64,000 nucleotides of DNA from positions 806,001-870,000 of the forward strand of contig CP091034.1 in the NCBI GenBank assembly GCA_039725955.1, given 5' to 3'. Made by a program: the position numbers and the translations under genes. Position 1 is the first letter of the stretch; each line of letters starts with the position of its first letter. Under the pieces are notes generated by a model. The model was not told the DNA's origin. It did no database searches and worked only from the letters and a program-made list of their open reading frames with translations. The stretch is from Sinorhizobium sp. B11. GTDB taxonomy: Bacteria > Pseudomonadota > Alphaproteobacteria > Rhizobiales > Rhizobiaceae. This document shows positions 44,065 to 52,950 of the stretch, piece by piece.

Positions 44065-45981
44065 TTAACCGGCCACGCCGACCGCAACACCGCGTCCGAG
44101 TGCATTGAACACCGTCGAGACGATGCCGGCGCGGTCGAGGCCGGCATGGGCGATCATCGCCTCCGGCTTTGCCTGCTCCATCCAGATATCGGGCATCACC
44201 AGCGAGCGAACCTTTAGGCCGCGGTCGAGCAGTCCGTCCATCGCCATGAACTGCATCACCTGGCTGCCGAAGCCGCCGACAGCGCCTTCTTCGACGGTGA
44301 TGAGGATTTCGTGGTGGCGGGCAAGCTGGCGGATCAAGGCGTGGTCGAGCGGCTTTGCGAAACGCGCATCGGCAACCGTCGTCGAAAGCCCGGCGGCATC
44401 GAGGTCTTCGGCCGCCAGCAGACAGTCGGCAAGCCGCGTACCGAAGGAAAGAAGCGCAACCTTCGTACCTTCCTTGACGATCCGGCCCTTACCGATTTCC
44501 AGGATCTGGCCGCGCTCGGGCATGTCGACGCCAACACCTTCGCCGCGCGGATAGCGGAACGAGATCGGGCCGGCATCATAGGCAACGGCGGTGCGCACCA
44601 TATGCTTCAGTTCCGCCTCGTCAGCGGCGGCCATGACGACGAAGCCGGGCAGGGTGGCGAGGAAGGCCGTGTCGAAGGAACCCGCATGCGTCGGTCCGTC
44701 GGCACCGACAAAACCGGCGCGGTCGATCGGGAAGCGCACCGGCAGGCCCTGGATCGCCACATCATGCACGACCTGGTCATAGGCGCGCTGCAGGAAGGTG
44801 GAGTAGAGCGCTGCAAACGGCTTGAAACCTTCGGCGGCAAGTCCGGCGGCGAAAGTCACGGCATGCTGCTCGGCAATCCCGACGTCGAAACAGCGGGACG
44901 GGAAAATCTCCGCAAACTTGTCGAGGCCCGTGCCGCTTGGCATGGCGGCGGTGATGCCGACGACGCGATCGTCGAGCGTAGCTTCCTGGACCAGCGTCTC
45001 GGCAAAGACATTCGTATAGCTCGGCGCATTCGGCTTTACCTTCGCCTGTGTGCCGGTGATGACATCGAACTTATTGACGCCGTGATACTTGTCGGCTGCA
45101 GCTTCCGCCGGGGCATAACCCTTGCCCTTCTGGGTCACGACATGGATCAGCACCGGGCCATTCGCATTGTCGCGTACATTGCGCAGGACGGGCAGAAGGT
45201 GATCGAAGGAGTGACCGTCGATCGGGCCGATATGATAGAAGCCCATCTCCTCGAACATCGTCCCGCCGGTCACGTAACCGCGGGCATGCTCGACGGCGCG
45301 GGTAATGGCGCGGTCGATATTCTTGCCGAGATAGGCCGTCAGTTTCTTGCCGAAATCGCGGAAGCCCATATAGGTGCGACCGGAAGCAAGGCGGGCGAGA
45401 TAAGCGCTCATTGCGCCCGTTGGCGGGGCGATCGACATGTCGTTGTCATTGAGGATGACGATCAGTCGCGCATCGAGCGCGCCGGCATTGTTGAGTGCCT
45501 CATAGGCCATGCCGGCCGAGAGGGCCCCGTCACCGATAACGGCAATCACACGGCGGTCCGTCTTGTCGATATCGGCGGCGACCGCCATGCCGAGGCCGGC
45601 GGAAATCGAAGTCGAGGAATGTGCGGCGCCGAAGGGATCGTATTCGCTTTCGGCCCGGCGGGTGAAGCCGGACAGACCGTTTTCCTGGCGCAGCGTCCGG
45701 ATCCGGTCGCGGCGCCCCGTCAGGATCTTGTGTGGATAGCATTGGTGGCCGACATCGAAGATCAGCCGGTCGTCAGGCGTATTGAAGACGTTGTGGATCG
45801 CGATCGTCAGCTCCACCACGCCAAGACCTGCGCCGAGATGCCCGCCGGTGCGGGAGACGGCGTCGATCATTTCGTCCCTGACTTCGCGTGCCAGCTGCGG
45901 CAGGTCGCGGTCCTCGAGCTTGCGCAGGTCGGCAGGATAGGTGACCTGATCGAGCAGCGGGGTCTTCGGGGATTGTGTCAC
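44065..45981 (-). CDS. dxs: 1-deoxy-D-xylulose-5-phosphate synthase
   Basis: Dxs condenses pyruvate and glyceraldehyde 3-phosphate with thiamine diphosphate, the first step of the MEP isoprenoid pathway. The start is taken as GTG 45981 ([13 protein letters not shown], 638 residues), preceded by AGAAGAG; an in-frame ATG at 46038 would add 19 basic residues. Features are [29 protein letters not shown], the TPP motif [16 protein letters not shown], and the transketolase pyrimidine domain with [19 protein letters not shown] terminal [10 protein letters not shown] is normal. It feeds ubiA, at 21382, with prenyl precursors and may supply precursors for thiamine and B6. Confidence 0.96.
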   Translation of the reverse strand: MTQSPKTPLLDQVTYPADLRKLEDRDLPQLAREVRDEMIDAVSRTGGHLGAGLGVVELTIAIHNVFNTPDDRLIFDVGHQCYPHKILTGRRDRIRTLRQENGLSGFTRRAESEYDPFGAAHSSTSISAGLGMAVAADIDKTDRRVIAVIGDGALSAGMAYEALNNAGALDARLIVILNDNDMSIAPPTGAMSAYLARLASGRTYMGFRDFGKKLTAYLGKNIDRAITRAVEHARGYVTGGTMFEEMGFYHIGPIDGHSFDHLLPVLRNVRDNANGPVLIHVVTQKGKGYAPAEAAADKYHGVNKFDVITGTQAKVKPNAPSYTNVFAETLVQEATLDDRVVGITAAMPSGTGLDKFAEIFPSRCFDVGIAEQHAVTFAAGLAAEGFKPFAALYSTFLQRAYDQVVHDVAIQGLPVRFPIDRAGFVGADGPTHAGSFDTAFLATLPGFVVMAAADEAELKHMVRTAVAYDAGPISFRYPRGEGVGVDMPERGQILEIGKGRIVKEGTKVALLSFGTRLADCLLAAEDLDAAGLSTTVADARFAKPLDHALIRQLARHHEILITVEEGAVGGFGSQVMQFMAMDGLLDRGLKVRSLVMPDIWMEQAKPEAMIAHAGLDRAGIVSTVFNALGRGVAVGVAG

Positions 45982-46083
45982 GGGCGGGCGCTCTTCTTTG
46001 ACTGATCGGCTTTGCTTTATTCGATTGAATTGCGGCAAAACAACTACATTTGCATAACCGCAAGATTTTCACCTTAGAGCACT

Positions 46084-47007
46084 TCAGCCCTCCGGCAAAG
46101 GCACGAATTCCTCTTCGTCGCCGGGGACGATATCGAAGCGCCCGGTGCGCCACTCCTCCTTGGCTTTCTCGATTCGCTCTTTCGAGGAAGATACGAAATT
46201 CCACCATATGTAGCGTTTCGAGTTGAGTGCAACTCCTCCGAACAGCATCAGATGACAGCCCGCGACGCCCGCTTCGAGCGTGATCGCATCGCCTGGCCGG
46301 AAAACGAGAAGCTGATCTGGCGCGAACCGGTCGCCGGCTATGACGACCTCGCCCGAGAGCACATAGACCGCGCGTTCTTCATGGGCGGCGCCGAAGGGAA
46401 ATTTCGCGCCCGGCTGCAGGGCAATATCCGCATAGAGCGTATCGGTGAAAGCCTTCACCGGCGATTTCAGCCCTTCGAACGAGCCGATGACGACACGGCC
46501 GGTCACCCCTCCATCGTCGATAACAGGCATGTCGCCCTTTTCGGTATGGGCAAAGGAAGGATCGATCTCCTCCTTGTCGTCGGGCAGCGCCAGCCATGTC
46601 TGCAGGCCGGACATGGAGAGCGGATGGCCGCGCAGATTGTCCGGCGTGCGCTCCGAATGCACGATGCCGCGACCGGCCGTCATCAGGTTGATGTCGCCGG
46701 GTCGGATGACCTTTTCCGTTCCGAGGCTGTCGAGATGGCGGATTTCCCCGTCGAAGAGATAGGTGACGGTTGAGAGCCCGATATGCGGATGCGGCTTCAC
46801 GTCCAGCGCCTCATCCGGCTTCAGGATCGCCGGTCCCATGCGATCGAAGAAAATGAATGGCCCGACAAGCCGGCGCTGCCGCGTCGGCAGGGCACGACGA
46901 ACCTGGAAGCCACCGATATCGCTGGTGCGCGGGATGATCAGGTTTTCGATCGCATCGCAGGCGAAGGCATCGCCGGGGAGGGGATCTTTACCGGGGAAGA
47001 AGGACAT
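46084..47007 (-). CDS. Pirin family protein
   Basis: This 307-residue bicupin has the pirin signature in the N-terminal cupin: PHPHIGLSTVTYLFDGEIRHLDSLG with metal-binding His residues, DINLMTAGRGIVHSER, and GLQTWLALP. The C-terminal cupin contains HEERAVYVLSGEV. Bacterial pirins include quercetinase-like dioxygenases and redox regulators; the substrate here is unknown. It lies between dxs and an SDR gene, all on the minus strand, with a spacing of about 100 bp on each side. Confidence 0.9.
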   Translation of the reverse strand: MSFFPGKDPLPGDAFACDAIENLIIPRTSDIGGFQVRRALPTRQRRLVGPFIFFDRMGPAILKPDEALDVKPHPHIGLSTVTYLFDGEIRHLDSLGTEKVIRPGDINLMTAGRGIVHSERTPDNLRGHPLSMSGLQTWLALPDDKEEIDPSFAHTEKGDMPVIDDGGVTGRVVIGSFEGLKSPVKAFTDTLYADIALQPGAKFPFGAAHEERAVYVLSGEVVIAGDRFAPDQLLVFRPGDAITLEAGVAGCHLMLFGGVALNSKRYIWWNFVSSSKERIEKAKEEWRTGRFDIVPGDEEEFVPLPEG

Positions 47008-47097
47008 GGCGCACTCCGATCACAAAGGCCTGGAGCCACAGATAGCGTCTGCCGGTCTGTGGCGAAAGGGTCAGTTTGTCAGATAGCGGCGAAGCGC

Positions 47098-47865
47098 TCA
47101 GATCGCCGTGAAGCCATTGTCCACGAAAAGATGCGCCCCATTGACGAAGATCGATTCATCGCTGGCAAGATAGAGCGCCGCACGGGCGACATCCTCTGGC
47201 TCGCCGATCCGGCCCTGCTGCGCGGCAATCGCTGCGTCCGAAACATCGACGCCATGCGCCTGCAATTCCTTCACTTCGCGCAAGCCGTGCGGCGTGCGGA
47301 TGAAGCCCGGGCAGACGGCATTGCAGCGGATGTTGCGGTCCCGGAATTCGACCGCGATGGCACGCGCAAACATATGCACCGCGCCTTTCGTCGTATCGTA
47401 GAGCACTTCCATCGGCGTGGCGGCAACCGCCGAGATCGATGACGTGCAGACGATCGATCCGCCGCCGGCTTCGATCATTTTGGGCAGTACGGCCTTGGTC
47501 ATCAAAAACATCGAGCGCACGTTGACGGCGTGCAGCCAATCCCATTCCTGCAGCGTGGTTTCCAGGAACGGCTTGATGACGATCGTGCCGGCATGATTGA
47601 AAAGCACGGTCACCGGCCCGTAGCGTTCCTCGACGCCGGCGACCGCGGCATTGACGGCTGCCTCTTCGGAGACGTCGGCCGTCCAATAATCGGCTTCGCC
47701 GCCCGCAGTGCGGATTTCATCGACGGTTTTCGCTGCCGCCTCGCCATTGCGATCGATGATGGCGACGCGCGCGCCCTCAGCCGCAAAGAGCTTCGAGGCA
47801 GCGCCGCCCATGCCGGTCGCGCCACCCGAGACAATGGCGACCTTGCCCTTCAATCTGTCCGTCAT
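47098..47865 (-). CDS. Short-chain dehydrogenase/reductase
   Basis: The 255-residue SDR has the cofactor motif GGATGMG (14-20), acidic IIDRNG after the second strand suggesting NAD(H), a Ser143 region (CTSSIS), Tyr156 and Lys160 (YDTTK), and a C-terminal AHLFVDNGFTAI. The usual NNAG is NHAG at residues 90-93. The substrate is unknown. It sits between the pirin gene and xseB in the same direction but is separated from xseB by 89 bp. Confidence 0.9.
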   Translation of the reverse strand: MTDRLKGKVAIVSGGATGMGGAASKLFAAEGARVAIIDRNGEAAAKTVDEIRTAGGEADYWTADVSEEAAVNAAVAGVEERYGPVTVLFNHAGTIVIKPFLETTLQEWDWLHAVNVRSMFLMTKAVLPKMIEAGGGSIVCTSSISAVAATPMEVLYDTTKGAVHMFARAIAVEFRDRNIRCNAVCPGFIRTPHGLREVKELQAHGVDVSDAAIAAQQGRIGEPEDVARAALYLASDESIFVNGAHLFVDNGFTAI

Positions 47866-47954
47866 CTTGCTGTTCCCTTGATATCTATCGAGGGATCATA
47901 GATCGGTCAGAAGCCGGTCGCCAAGTGTCTTGAAAGGGAGTTTCGGTACGCGTC

Positions 47955-48206
47955 TCAGGCGCCGTCGAGCGGTTCCACGCCCTGCGGTTTGCCGGCGCGG
48001 TCGAGGCGGATCTTCTCGATGCGGTTTTCGGCGGCCGAAAGCAGCGTCTCGCAATGCTTCTTCAGGGCTTCGCCGCGCTCGTAGATCTCGATGGATTCAT
48101 CCAGCGCCACGTCGCCGCGTTCGAGGCGCGCAACGATGCTTTCGAGTTCGGCAACCGCCTTTTCGAAGGAAAGGCCGGAAACCTCCGGCTTGGCGCTGTC
48201 AGTCAT
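47955..48206 (-). CDS. xseB: Exodeoxyribonuclease VII small subunit
   Basis: XseB binds several copies to XseA to form exonuclease VII, which degrades single-stranded DNA in repair. The 83-residue protein has the family pattern [44 protein letters not shown] 48206 follows GAAGGG; a TTG 6 bp upstream is less likely. Its start lies 2 bp after the deacetylase stop, so the two are translationally coupled. xseA is not in the window. Confidence 0.95.
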   Translation of the reverse strand: MTDSAKPEVSGLSFEKAVAELESIVARLERGDVALDESIEIYERGEALKKHCETLLSAAENRIEKIRLDRAGKPQGVEPLDGA

Positions 48207-48208
48207 TC

Positions 48209-49144
48209 TCAACCCTTCATCATTCTCAGAATATGCATGCCCGCCGATTCGGCGAGTCCTTCCAGATCATACCCGCCTTCGAGCAGGCTGACGACCCGGT
48301 TATTGGCACTGCGGTCGGCAACTTCGAGAAGCCGGCCTGTTGCCCAGTCGAAATCCTCGCCTGTCAGGTTGATCTGCGCCAGTGGATCGCGGTGATGCGC
48401 GTCGAAACCGGCAGAGATGATGATGAGGTCGGGCCGGAAATCGGTAAGCGCCGGAAGTACGCGCGACTTGAAGGCCTCGCGAAAATGATCGCTGCCGACA
48501 TTGGGCGAAAGCGGTGCGTTGACGATGGTGCCATGCGCGCCGTTCTCGTCCTTTGCCCCCGTGCCGGGATAGAGTGGCATCTGGTGGGTGGAGCAGAAAA
48601 GCACGGAAGGATCGTCCCAGAAAATATCCTGCGTGCCGTTCCCATGGTGCACGTCCCAATCGACGATGGCCACACGTTCAGCGCCATGCGCCTTCTGCGC
48701 ATGGCGGGCGGCAATCGCCGCATTGTTGAAGAAGCAGAAGCCCATGGCGGTCATCTTCTCGGCATGATGTCCCGGCGGGCGGGCGGCAACGAACACATTG
48801 TCCGCCTTGCCGCGGAACACGTCGTCGACGGCAGCCATCGCTCCGCCGATGCCGGTCAGCGCCGCCTGCAGGCTCTTCTGGCTGGCATAGGTATCGGCTT
48901 CGAGCTGGTTGATCTTGTCTTCCTCTTCCGGGATCTGCCGCATGACGGCGATCAGATGCTCTTCCGGATGGGCAAGCAGCACCGCATCCTCGTTTGCCTG
49001 AGGGGCTTGCTTGCGGTCCAGCCGCTCGAAGTTCGGATGCTCCAGCGCCACATTCAGCGCACGGATACGGTCGGAGCGCTCGGGATGGCCAGACGGCGTC
49101 ACGTGCTCGAGAAAGATGGGATGTTCGTAAAGACGGGTGCTCAT
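48209..49144 (-). CDS. Histone deacetylase-like (acetylpolyamine aminohydrolase) family protein
   Basis: The 311-residue zinc amidohydrolase has [12 protein letters not shown] at the N-terminus, RPPGHHAE with the catalytic His pair, [12 protein letters not shown], the zinc site [14 protein letters not shown] and [12 protein letters not shown], and GGYDLEGLA near the end. Bacterial members deacetylate small molecules such as polyamines, or proteins; the substrate is unknown. It is directly upstream of xseB, an arrangement conserved in rhizobia as I recall. The start is the ATG at 49144. Confidence 0.93.
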   Translation of the reverse strand: MSTRLYEHPIFLEHVTPSGHPERSDRIRALNVALEHPNFERLDRKQAPQANEDAVLLAHPEEHLIAVMRQIPEEEDKINQLEADTYASQKSLQAALTGIGGAMAAVDDVFRGKADNVFVAARPPGHHAEKMTAMGFCFFNNAAIAARHAQKAHGAERVAIVDWDVHHGNGTQDIFWDDPSVLFCSTHQMPLYPGTGAKDENGAHGTIVNAPLSPNVGSDHFREAFKSRVLPALTDFRPDLIIISAGFDAHHRDPLAQINLTGEDFDWATGRLLEVADRSANNRVVSLLEGGYDLEGLAESAGMHILRMMKG

Positions 49145-49330
49145 GTCGGCACTCTATCGGTCGTATATGTCATGATCCACACGAGATGGGGCGCTGCCTG
49201 CCGATTTCAACAAGCTGGATCGCCGCAGTTAAGAGCCCTATGCCGGCGTTTACGCTATTTTAATTGTTTCGTTTACTTCGCCGGACCCCGTGATAGGGTC
49301 GCAGTGATAACCTGCAAGGCAGACCAGTAA

Positions 49331-49732
49331 ATGAGTAAGACGAACCGCCCGGACATGGTGGAATTGCGTGTGCCGTTTCGCGATGTGGATATGAACGGCC
49401 AGATGTTTCTGGCCTCCTATATTTCCTATGCGGAATCCGTACTTGCAGGTTTCTGGTCATTGAGACCCGGCGTAGAGGACGAGCCAGTTTACACTGCTGC
49501 CAAGGTGTCCTGCATCCTTCACCGGCCACTGCACTATCACGAGACGGTAACCTTCACTGCCGCCGTCGATAAGATCGGCGTCCGTTCCATCGGCTTCCTT
49601 ATCGCTGCCGAGATAGAGGACGAGCGTGCCGCCGAGGTTGAGATCACCTGGCAGGCACGCAGCCGCGAGGACGGCGAGCCGGTCACGCTTCCCGAAGAGA
49701 CGCGCGACTGGCTCTATGGTTTCCTGGATTAG
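49331..49732 (+). CDS. Acyl-CoA thioesterase, 4HBT hotdog family
   Basis: The 133-residue protein has a single hotdog fold. Residues 12-30 (LRVPFRDVDMNGQMFLASY) correspond to the 4HBT signature with acidic Asp18 and Asp20; the usual His after Gly (GH) is Gln24 here. The remaining strands (AAKVSCILHRPLHYHETVTF) fit the family. It would hydrolyse acyl-CoA thioesters; the substrate is unknown. Its stop (TAG 49730-49732) overlaps the antiparallel stop of bioY (49729-49731). Confidence 0.85.
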   Translation: MSKTNRPDMVELRVPFRDVDMNGQMFLASYISYAESVLAGFWSLRPGVEDEPVYTAAKVSCILHRPLHYHETVTFTAAVDKIGVRSIGFLIAAEIEDERAAEVEITWQARSREDGEPVTLPEETRDWLYGFLD

Positions 49733-50295
49733 GCAGCCCGAATCGGCAGCAACGGATAGCCGGCCATCACGGCCCGCCCGACGAGCGCTGCAACGAAAGC
49801 CTTGATGACATCGCCCGGAATGAAAGCCATGCTGCCCACAAAGGCCTGCTGCAGGCCGATATTTGCGGCAAAGGCCAGATAGGCGATGCCGAAGGCGTAG
49901 AGCACGACGATGCCGCCGATCATGGCGGCAAGGAAGAAGCTTACCGTCTGCACGAGGCTGGACTGATCGCCATGCACCAGCCGTTCGCTGAGGAAGCCAG
50001 TAACAAAAGCGGCGAAGACCCAACCGAACAGGAAGCCCGATGTCGGAGCCACGAAGGCGGCATATCCGCCGCGGCCTCCCGAAAGCACCGGCAGTGACAT
50101 CGCAACGAGCACCAGCACGATCAGCACGGCAATCGTGGCGCGTCTTGCGCCGAGTACGACGCCTGCCATCATGACGCCGAGCGATTGCGCGGTGATCGGC
50201 ACTGGAACGAAACCGAGATAGATGGGCGGCAGCAGGCCAAGAGCCACGATAATTGCGGCAAAAAGAGCGGCAAGAACGAGGTCGCGCGTGCTCAT
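49729..50295 (-). CDS. bioY: Biotin transporter substrate-binding subunit BioY
   Basis: BioY is the membrane S component that captures biotin in energy-coupling-factor transporters. The 188-residue protein has about six hydrophobic segments; PITAQSLGVMMAGVVLGARRA matches the BioY hallmark, and GGYAAFVAPTSGFLFGWV and IPGDVIKAFVAALVGRAV are typical. ATG 50295 with GGAG 7 bp upstream is preferred to an in-frame TTG at 50307. It is the last gene of bioM-bioN-bioY (minus strand). No biotin synthesis gene is in the window, consistent with scavenging. Confidence 0.95.
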   Translation of the reverse strand: MSTRDLVLAALFAAIIVALGLLPPIYLGFVPVPITAQSLGVMMAGVVLGARRATIAVLIVLVLVAMSLPVLSGGRGGYAAFVAPTSGFLFGWVFAAFVTGFLSERLVHGDQSSLVQTVSFFLAAMIGGIVVLYAFGIAYLAFAANIGLQQAFVGSMAFIPGDVIKAFVAALVGRAVMAGYPLLPIRAA

Positions 50296-50318
50296 CGGGG
50301 TCTCCAATTCATAAGTCG

Positions 50319-50927
50319 TTAACTGACATGCCGCCGAATGCCGCGCGCGTCAATCGCCGCGGCAATGTTATCCGCATCCCTGAGCGTCAATATGATGAGC
50401 GGGGTAAGGATTGTCACCGGTCGCATCTTTAGTCCACGCGCCGCATGCGCTTCGCTGATCGCATGGTAGCGGGCGATGATTTCGGGCACGAAGCGCAGTA
50501 CGAGGCCAACTGCCAGCCCGATGTCGTCGGCCTTCACCCAGCCGGTCCGCTCCAGCGGTCGTGCAAGCGCCGTTATCTCGTCCATGAACTGCGTGATTGT
50601 CGTCGTTGCAGTCACTGCGGCTGCATACAGCATCAGCGCCGTCAACCGGAGCAGCGTCGCAAGCGCCATGTGCCACGGATTGACGATGAGTGTGAAGAGC
50701 GCCACGATCACGATCGTCAGCAAGATTGGCCGCAGCCGAACGGCCGATTCCTTCAGCGACAAGCCGATGCTGCGATAAGCCAACGCCGTCAGCAGCGTGA
50801 CGATGGCAAGCAGCGGAAGGTTGTCGCCGATGAAGAGCACGACGCCGAGCAGGAAGAGCGAAAAGATCTTTGCCCGTGGCGAAAGCCGGTGCAGCGCGCT
50901 GTTGCCTTCGACGTAGAGTGACTGCAT
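50319..50927 (-). CDS. bioN: Biotin ECF transporter membrane subunit (EcfT)
   Basis: The 202-residue inner-membrane protein has about five hydrophobic segments and the EcfT coupling motif ARGLKMRP (Ala-Arg-Gly) near residue 160, with a second ARG motif near the C-terminus (DARGIRRH). These contact the ATPase. The N-terminus MQSLYVEGNSALHRLSPRAKI is typical. Its first base overlaps the bioM stop (shared position 50927) and bioY starts 23 bp downstream, forming one operon. Confidence 0.93.
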   Translation of the reverse strand: MQSLYVEGNSALHRLSPRAKIFSLFLLGVVLFIGDNLPLLAIVTLLTALAYRSIGLSLKESAVRLRPILLTIVIVALFTLIVNPWHMALATLLRLTALMLYAAAVTATTTITQFMDEITALARPLERTGWVKADDIGLAVGLVLRFVPEIIARYHAISEAHAARGLKMRPVTILTPLIILTLRDADNIAAAIDARGIRRHVS

Positions 50928-51601
50928 CAGGCGGCAAGCTCCCTGTAGCGGGCGATCGCTTCTGCCGCCGGCGCATCGGCTGCCAGCTTGCCTTCGTGGA
51001 ACAGCAGCACCCGCTCGAAACCTGAAATCAATTCAAGATCATGGGTGATGACGACGACATTTTCTTCGAGCCCGTCGATGGTCTTCTGCACCAGAGCGCG
51101 GTTGCGCAGGTCGAGCTGGTTGGTAGGCTCGTCGAGGATAAGGATATCGGGACCCGTCGCCAGTACTGAGCAAAGCGCCGCGATCTGCAGCTCGCCGCCC
51201 GAAAGCTCATGCGCCCGGCGAGGAGCCAGCTCCTCGGCGTTAAACCGGGCGAGCACCAGTTCGACCTTTCTCTCGATATCTGCCTTTGTGAGGCCTCTGC
51301 CTTTCAGTCCGAAAGCGATGTCGTCCCTGACGATCGGCAGGATGATCTGGTTCTGCGGCGACTGGAAGATAAAGCCGACTTCGGCAAGCGCGGTCTTCTC
51401 GTCACGCGTATCCCGTCCATTGACAATAACCTTGCCCGTGGTGGGTTTCATGAGCCCATTGACCATCCGCGCGAAAGTGGTCTTGCCGGAACCATTGAGC
51501 CCGATGACGCCGAGGCGGTTTTCGGTGAGAGACAGCGTCAGCGGCTCGACCGCTACCCTTGCTCCGAAACTGGCGCCTGCGCTCTCGAAACGAATATCCA
51601 A
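50927..51601 (-). CDS. bioM: Biotin ECF transporter ATPase (EcfA)
   Basis: The 224-residue ABC ATPase energises BioY/BioN. Walker A is GLNGSGKTT (34-42), the Q-loop region FIFQSPQNQ, the signature LSGGELQ, Walker B ILILDEPTNQLD and the His switch VITHDLE. A single ATPase subunit is typical of the BioMNY type. It heads the operon on the minus strand; 125 bp of promoter space separates it from the divergent YcaQ-like gene. Confidence 0.95.
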   Translation of the reverse strand: MDIRFESAGASFGARVAVEPLTLSLTENRLGVIGLNGSGKTTFARMVNGLMKPTTGKVIVNGRDTRDEKTALAEVGFIFQSPQNQIILPIVRDDIAFGLKGRGLTKADIERKVELVLARFNAEELAPRRAHELSGGELQIAALCSVLATGPDILILDEPTNQLDLRNRALVQKTIDGLEENVVVITHDLELISGFERVLLFHEGKLAADAPAAEAIARYRELAA

Positions 51602-51726
51602 TTCTGGTCCCCGTGTTTGAATTCCCGCTTTTATAGAGCGGTGACGACCCGATAAAGGATCAAAATCAAATCGGCTGGAATATCGTATCGGGTGGCTAGG
51701 AAGATTTTCCGCGCTATGATGGCTGG

Positions 51727-52917
51727 ATGACGAATCTGCTCTCCAATTCCGATGCCCGCCGTATCTTTCTCGCCAAGCAAGGTCTGAGCGCGCCTCCGAA
51801 CCGCGCGTTGACCAAGGCCGGCCTGCTGGACCTCATTCATGATCTCGGCTTCGTGCAGGTGGACAGTATCCAGACGGTGGAGCGCGCCCATCACCAGATT
51901 CTCTTTTCCCGCAACCAGACCTACCGCCGCGAACACTTGACCGCGCTATTGGAGAAGGATGGCGCGCTCTTCGAGCACTGGACGCACGATGCCTCCATCC
52001 TGCCCAGCGCCTTCTTCAAATATTGGAAGCACAAGTTCCTCGACGAGGAGAAGGCAATCATCGAGCGCTGGCGCAAATGGCGTGGCGAAGGCTTCGAAGC
52101 CTCCTTCGAGGAGACCTTTGAACGGGTAGTCAATAACGGCGCGATTCTGGCGCGCGACATGAAGGCGGACGGGCATGTTTCCGGCGGCTGGTGGAACTGG
52201 CACCCGAACAAGACGGCGCTCGAATATTTCTGGCGCACCGGCAAATTCGCGATCGCCGGCCGCTCCAATTTCCAGAAGATCTATGATCTCGCCGAGCGCG
52301 TCATCCCTGCCGAATTCCACGAACCGGTGGTAAGCCGCGAGGAATTCGTCGATTGGGCGTGCCGCAGCGCGCTTGCCCGTCTGGGCTTTGCCACCCACGG
52401 CGAAATCGCAGCCTTTTGGGACCTGCTCTCGCCGGATGAGGCAAAGGCGTGGGTGGCCGATCATCGGGATGAATTGATCGAGGTGCTGATCGAACCGGCC
52501 CTTGGCGGCAAGCCACGTTCCTCCTGGGCTTCAGCCGATTTCCTTGGCACGCTCGATGACTATCCGGAAGCACCGCCGCGAATCCGGGTGCTCAGCCCGT
52601 TTGATCCGATGATCCGGGACAGAAACCGGACAGAGCGACTGTTCGGTTTCTTCTACCGCATCGAAATCTTCGTCCCGGAGCCGAAGCGCGAATATGGCTA
52701 CTACGTGTTTCCGCTCCTGGAAGGCGACAGGCTCATCGGCCGTATCGACATGAAGGCCGACCGCAAGAACGGCACGCTGGACGTCAAAAGGCTATGGCTG
52801 GAACCGCGTGTCAAGACATCCGCCGGGCGGCTCGAAAAGCTGGAGGCAGAACTGGAGCGTCTGGCGCGTTTCGCCGGCGTAGAGAAAGTCGTCTATCTGG
52901 ACGGCTGGAAAGGATGA
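51727..52917 (+). CDS. YcaQ-like winged-helix DNA glycosylase family protein
   Basis: The 396-residue protein belongs to the HTH_42 family that includes AlkZ and YcaQ/AlkX glycosylases, which unhook DNA cross-links or remove bulky alkylated bases. A Q-x-D motif is present as Gln44-Val45-Asp46 within GFVQVDSIQTVERAHH, the position of the catalytic motif of the YcaQ branch (AlkZ has Q-x-Q). Other family segments are EHWTHDASILP and LSPFDPMIRDRNRTERLFGF. No resistance or biosynthetic gene neighbours it, so a general repair role is more likely than antibiotic self-resistance. Confidence 0.85.
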   Translation: MTNLLSNSDARRIFLAKQGLSAPPNRALTKAGLLDLIHDLGFVQVDSIQTVERAHHQILFSRNQTYRREHLTALLEKDGALFEHWTHDASILPSAFFKYWKHKFLDEEKAIIERWRKWRGEGFEASFEETFERVVNNGAILARDMKADGHVSGGWWNWHPNKTALEYFWRTGKFAIAGRSNFQKIYDLAERVIPAEFHEPVVSREEFVDWACRSALARLGFATHGEIAAFWDLLSPDEAKAWVADHRDELIEVLIEPALGGKPRSSWASADFLGTLDDYPEAPPRIRVLSPFDPMIRDRNRTERLFGFFYRIEIFVPEPKREYGYYVFPLLEGDRLIGRIDMKADRKNGTLDVKRLWLEPRVKTSAGRLEKLEAELERLARFAGVEKVVYLDGWKG

Positions 52918-52950
52918 TCCCCTCTCCTTGAGAGCAGAAGGGATCGCCGG

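Noticed and set aside
44051..44082. Hairpin at the converging ends of the Atu4866-like gene and dxs
   Set aside because: Nine-base arms match, but the 14-base loop and lack of a T tract make terminator function doubtful, and it overlaps the last codons of dxs.
44311..46005. 564-codon plus-strand frame antisense to dxs
   Set aside because: Shadow of dxs, with no start context or domain.
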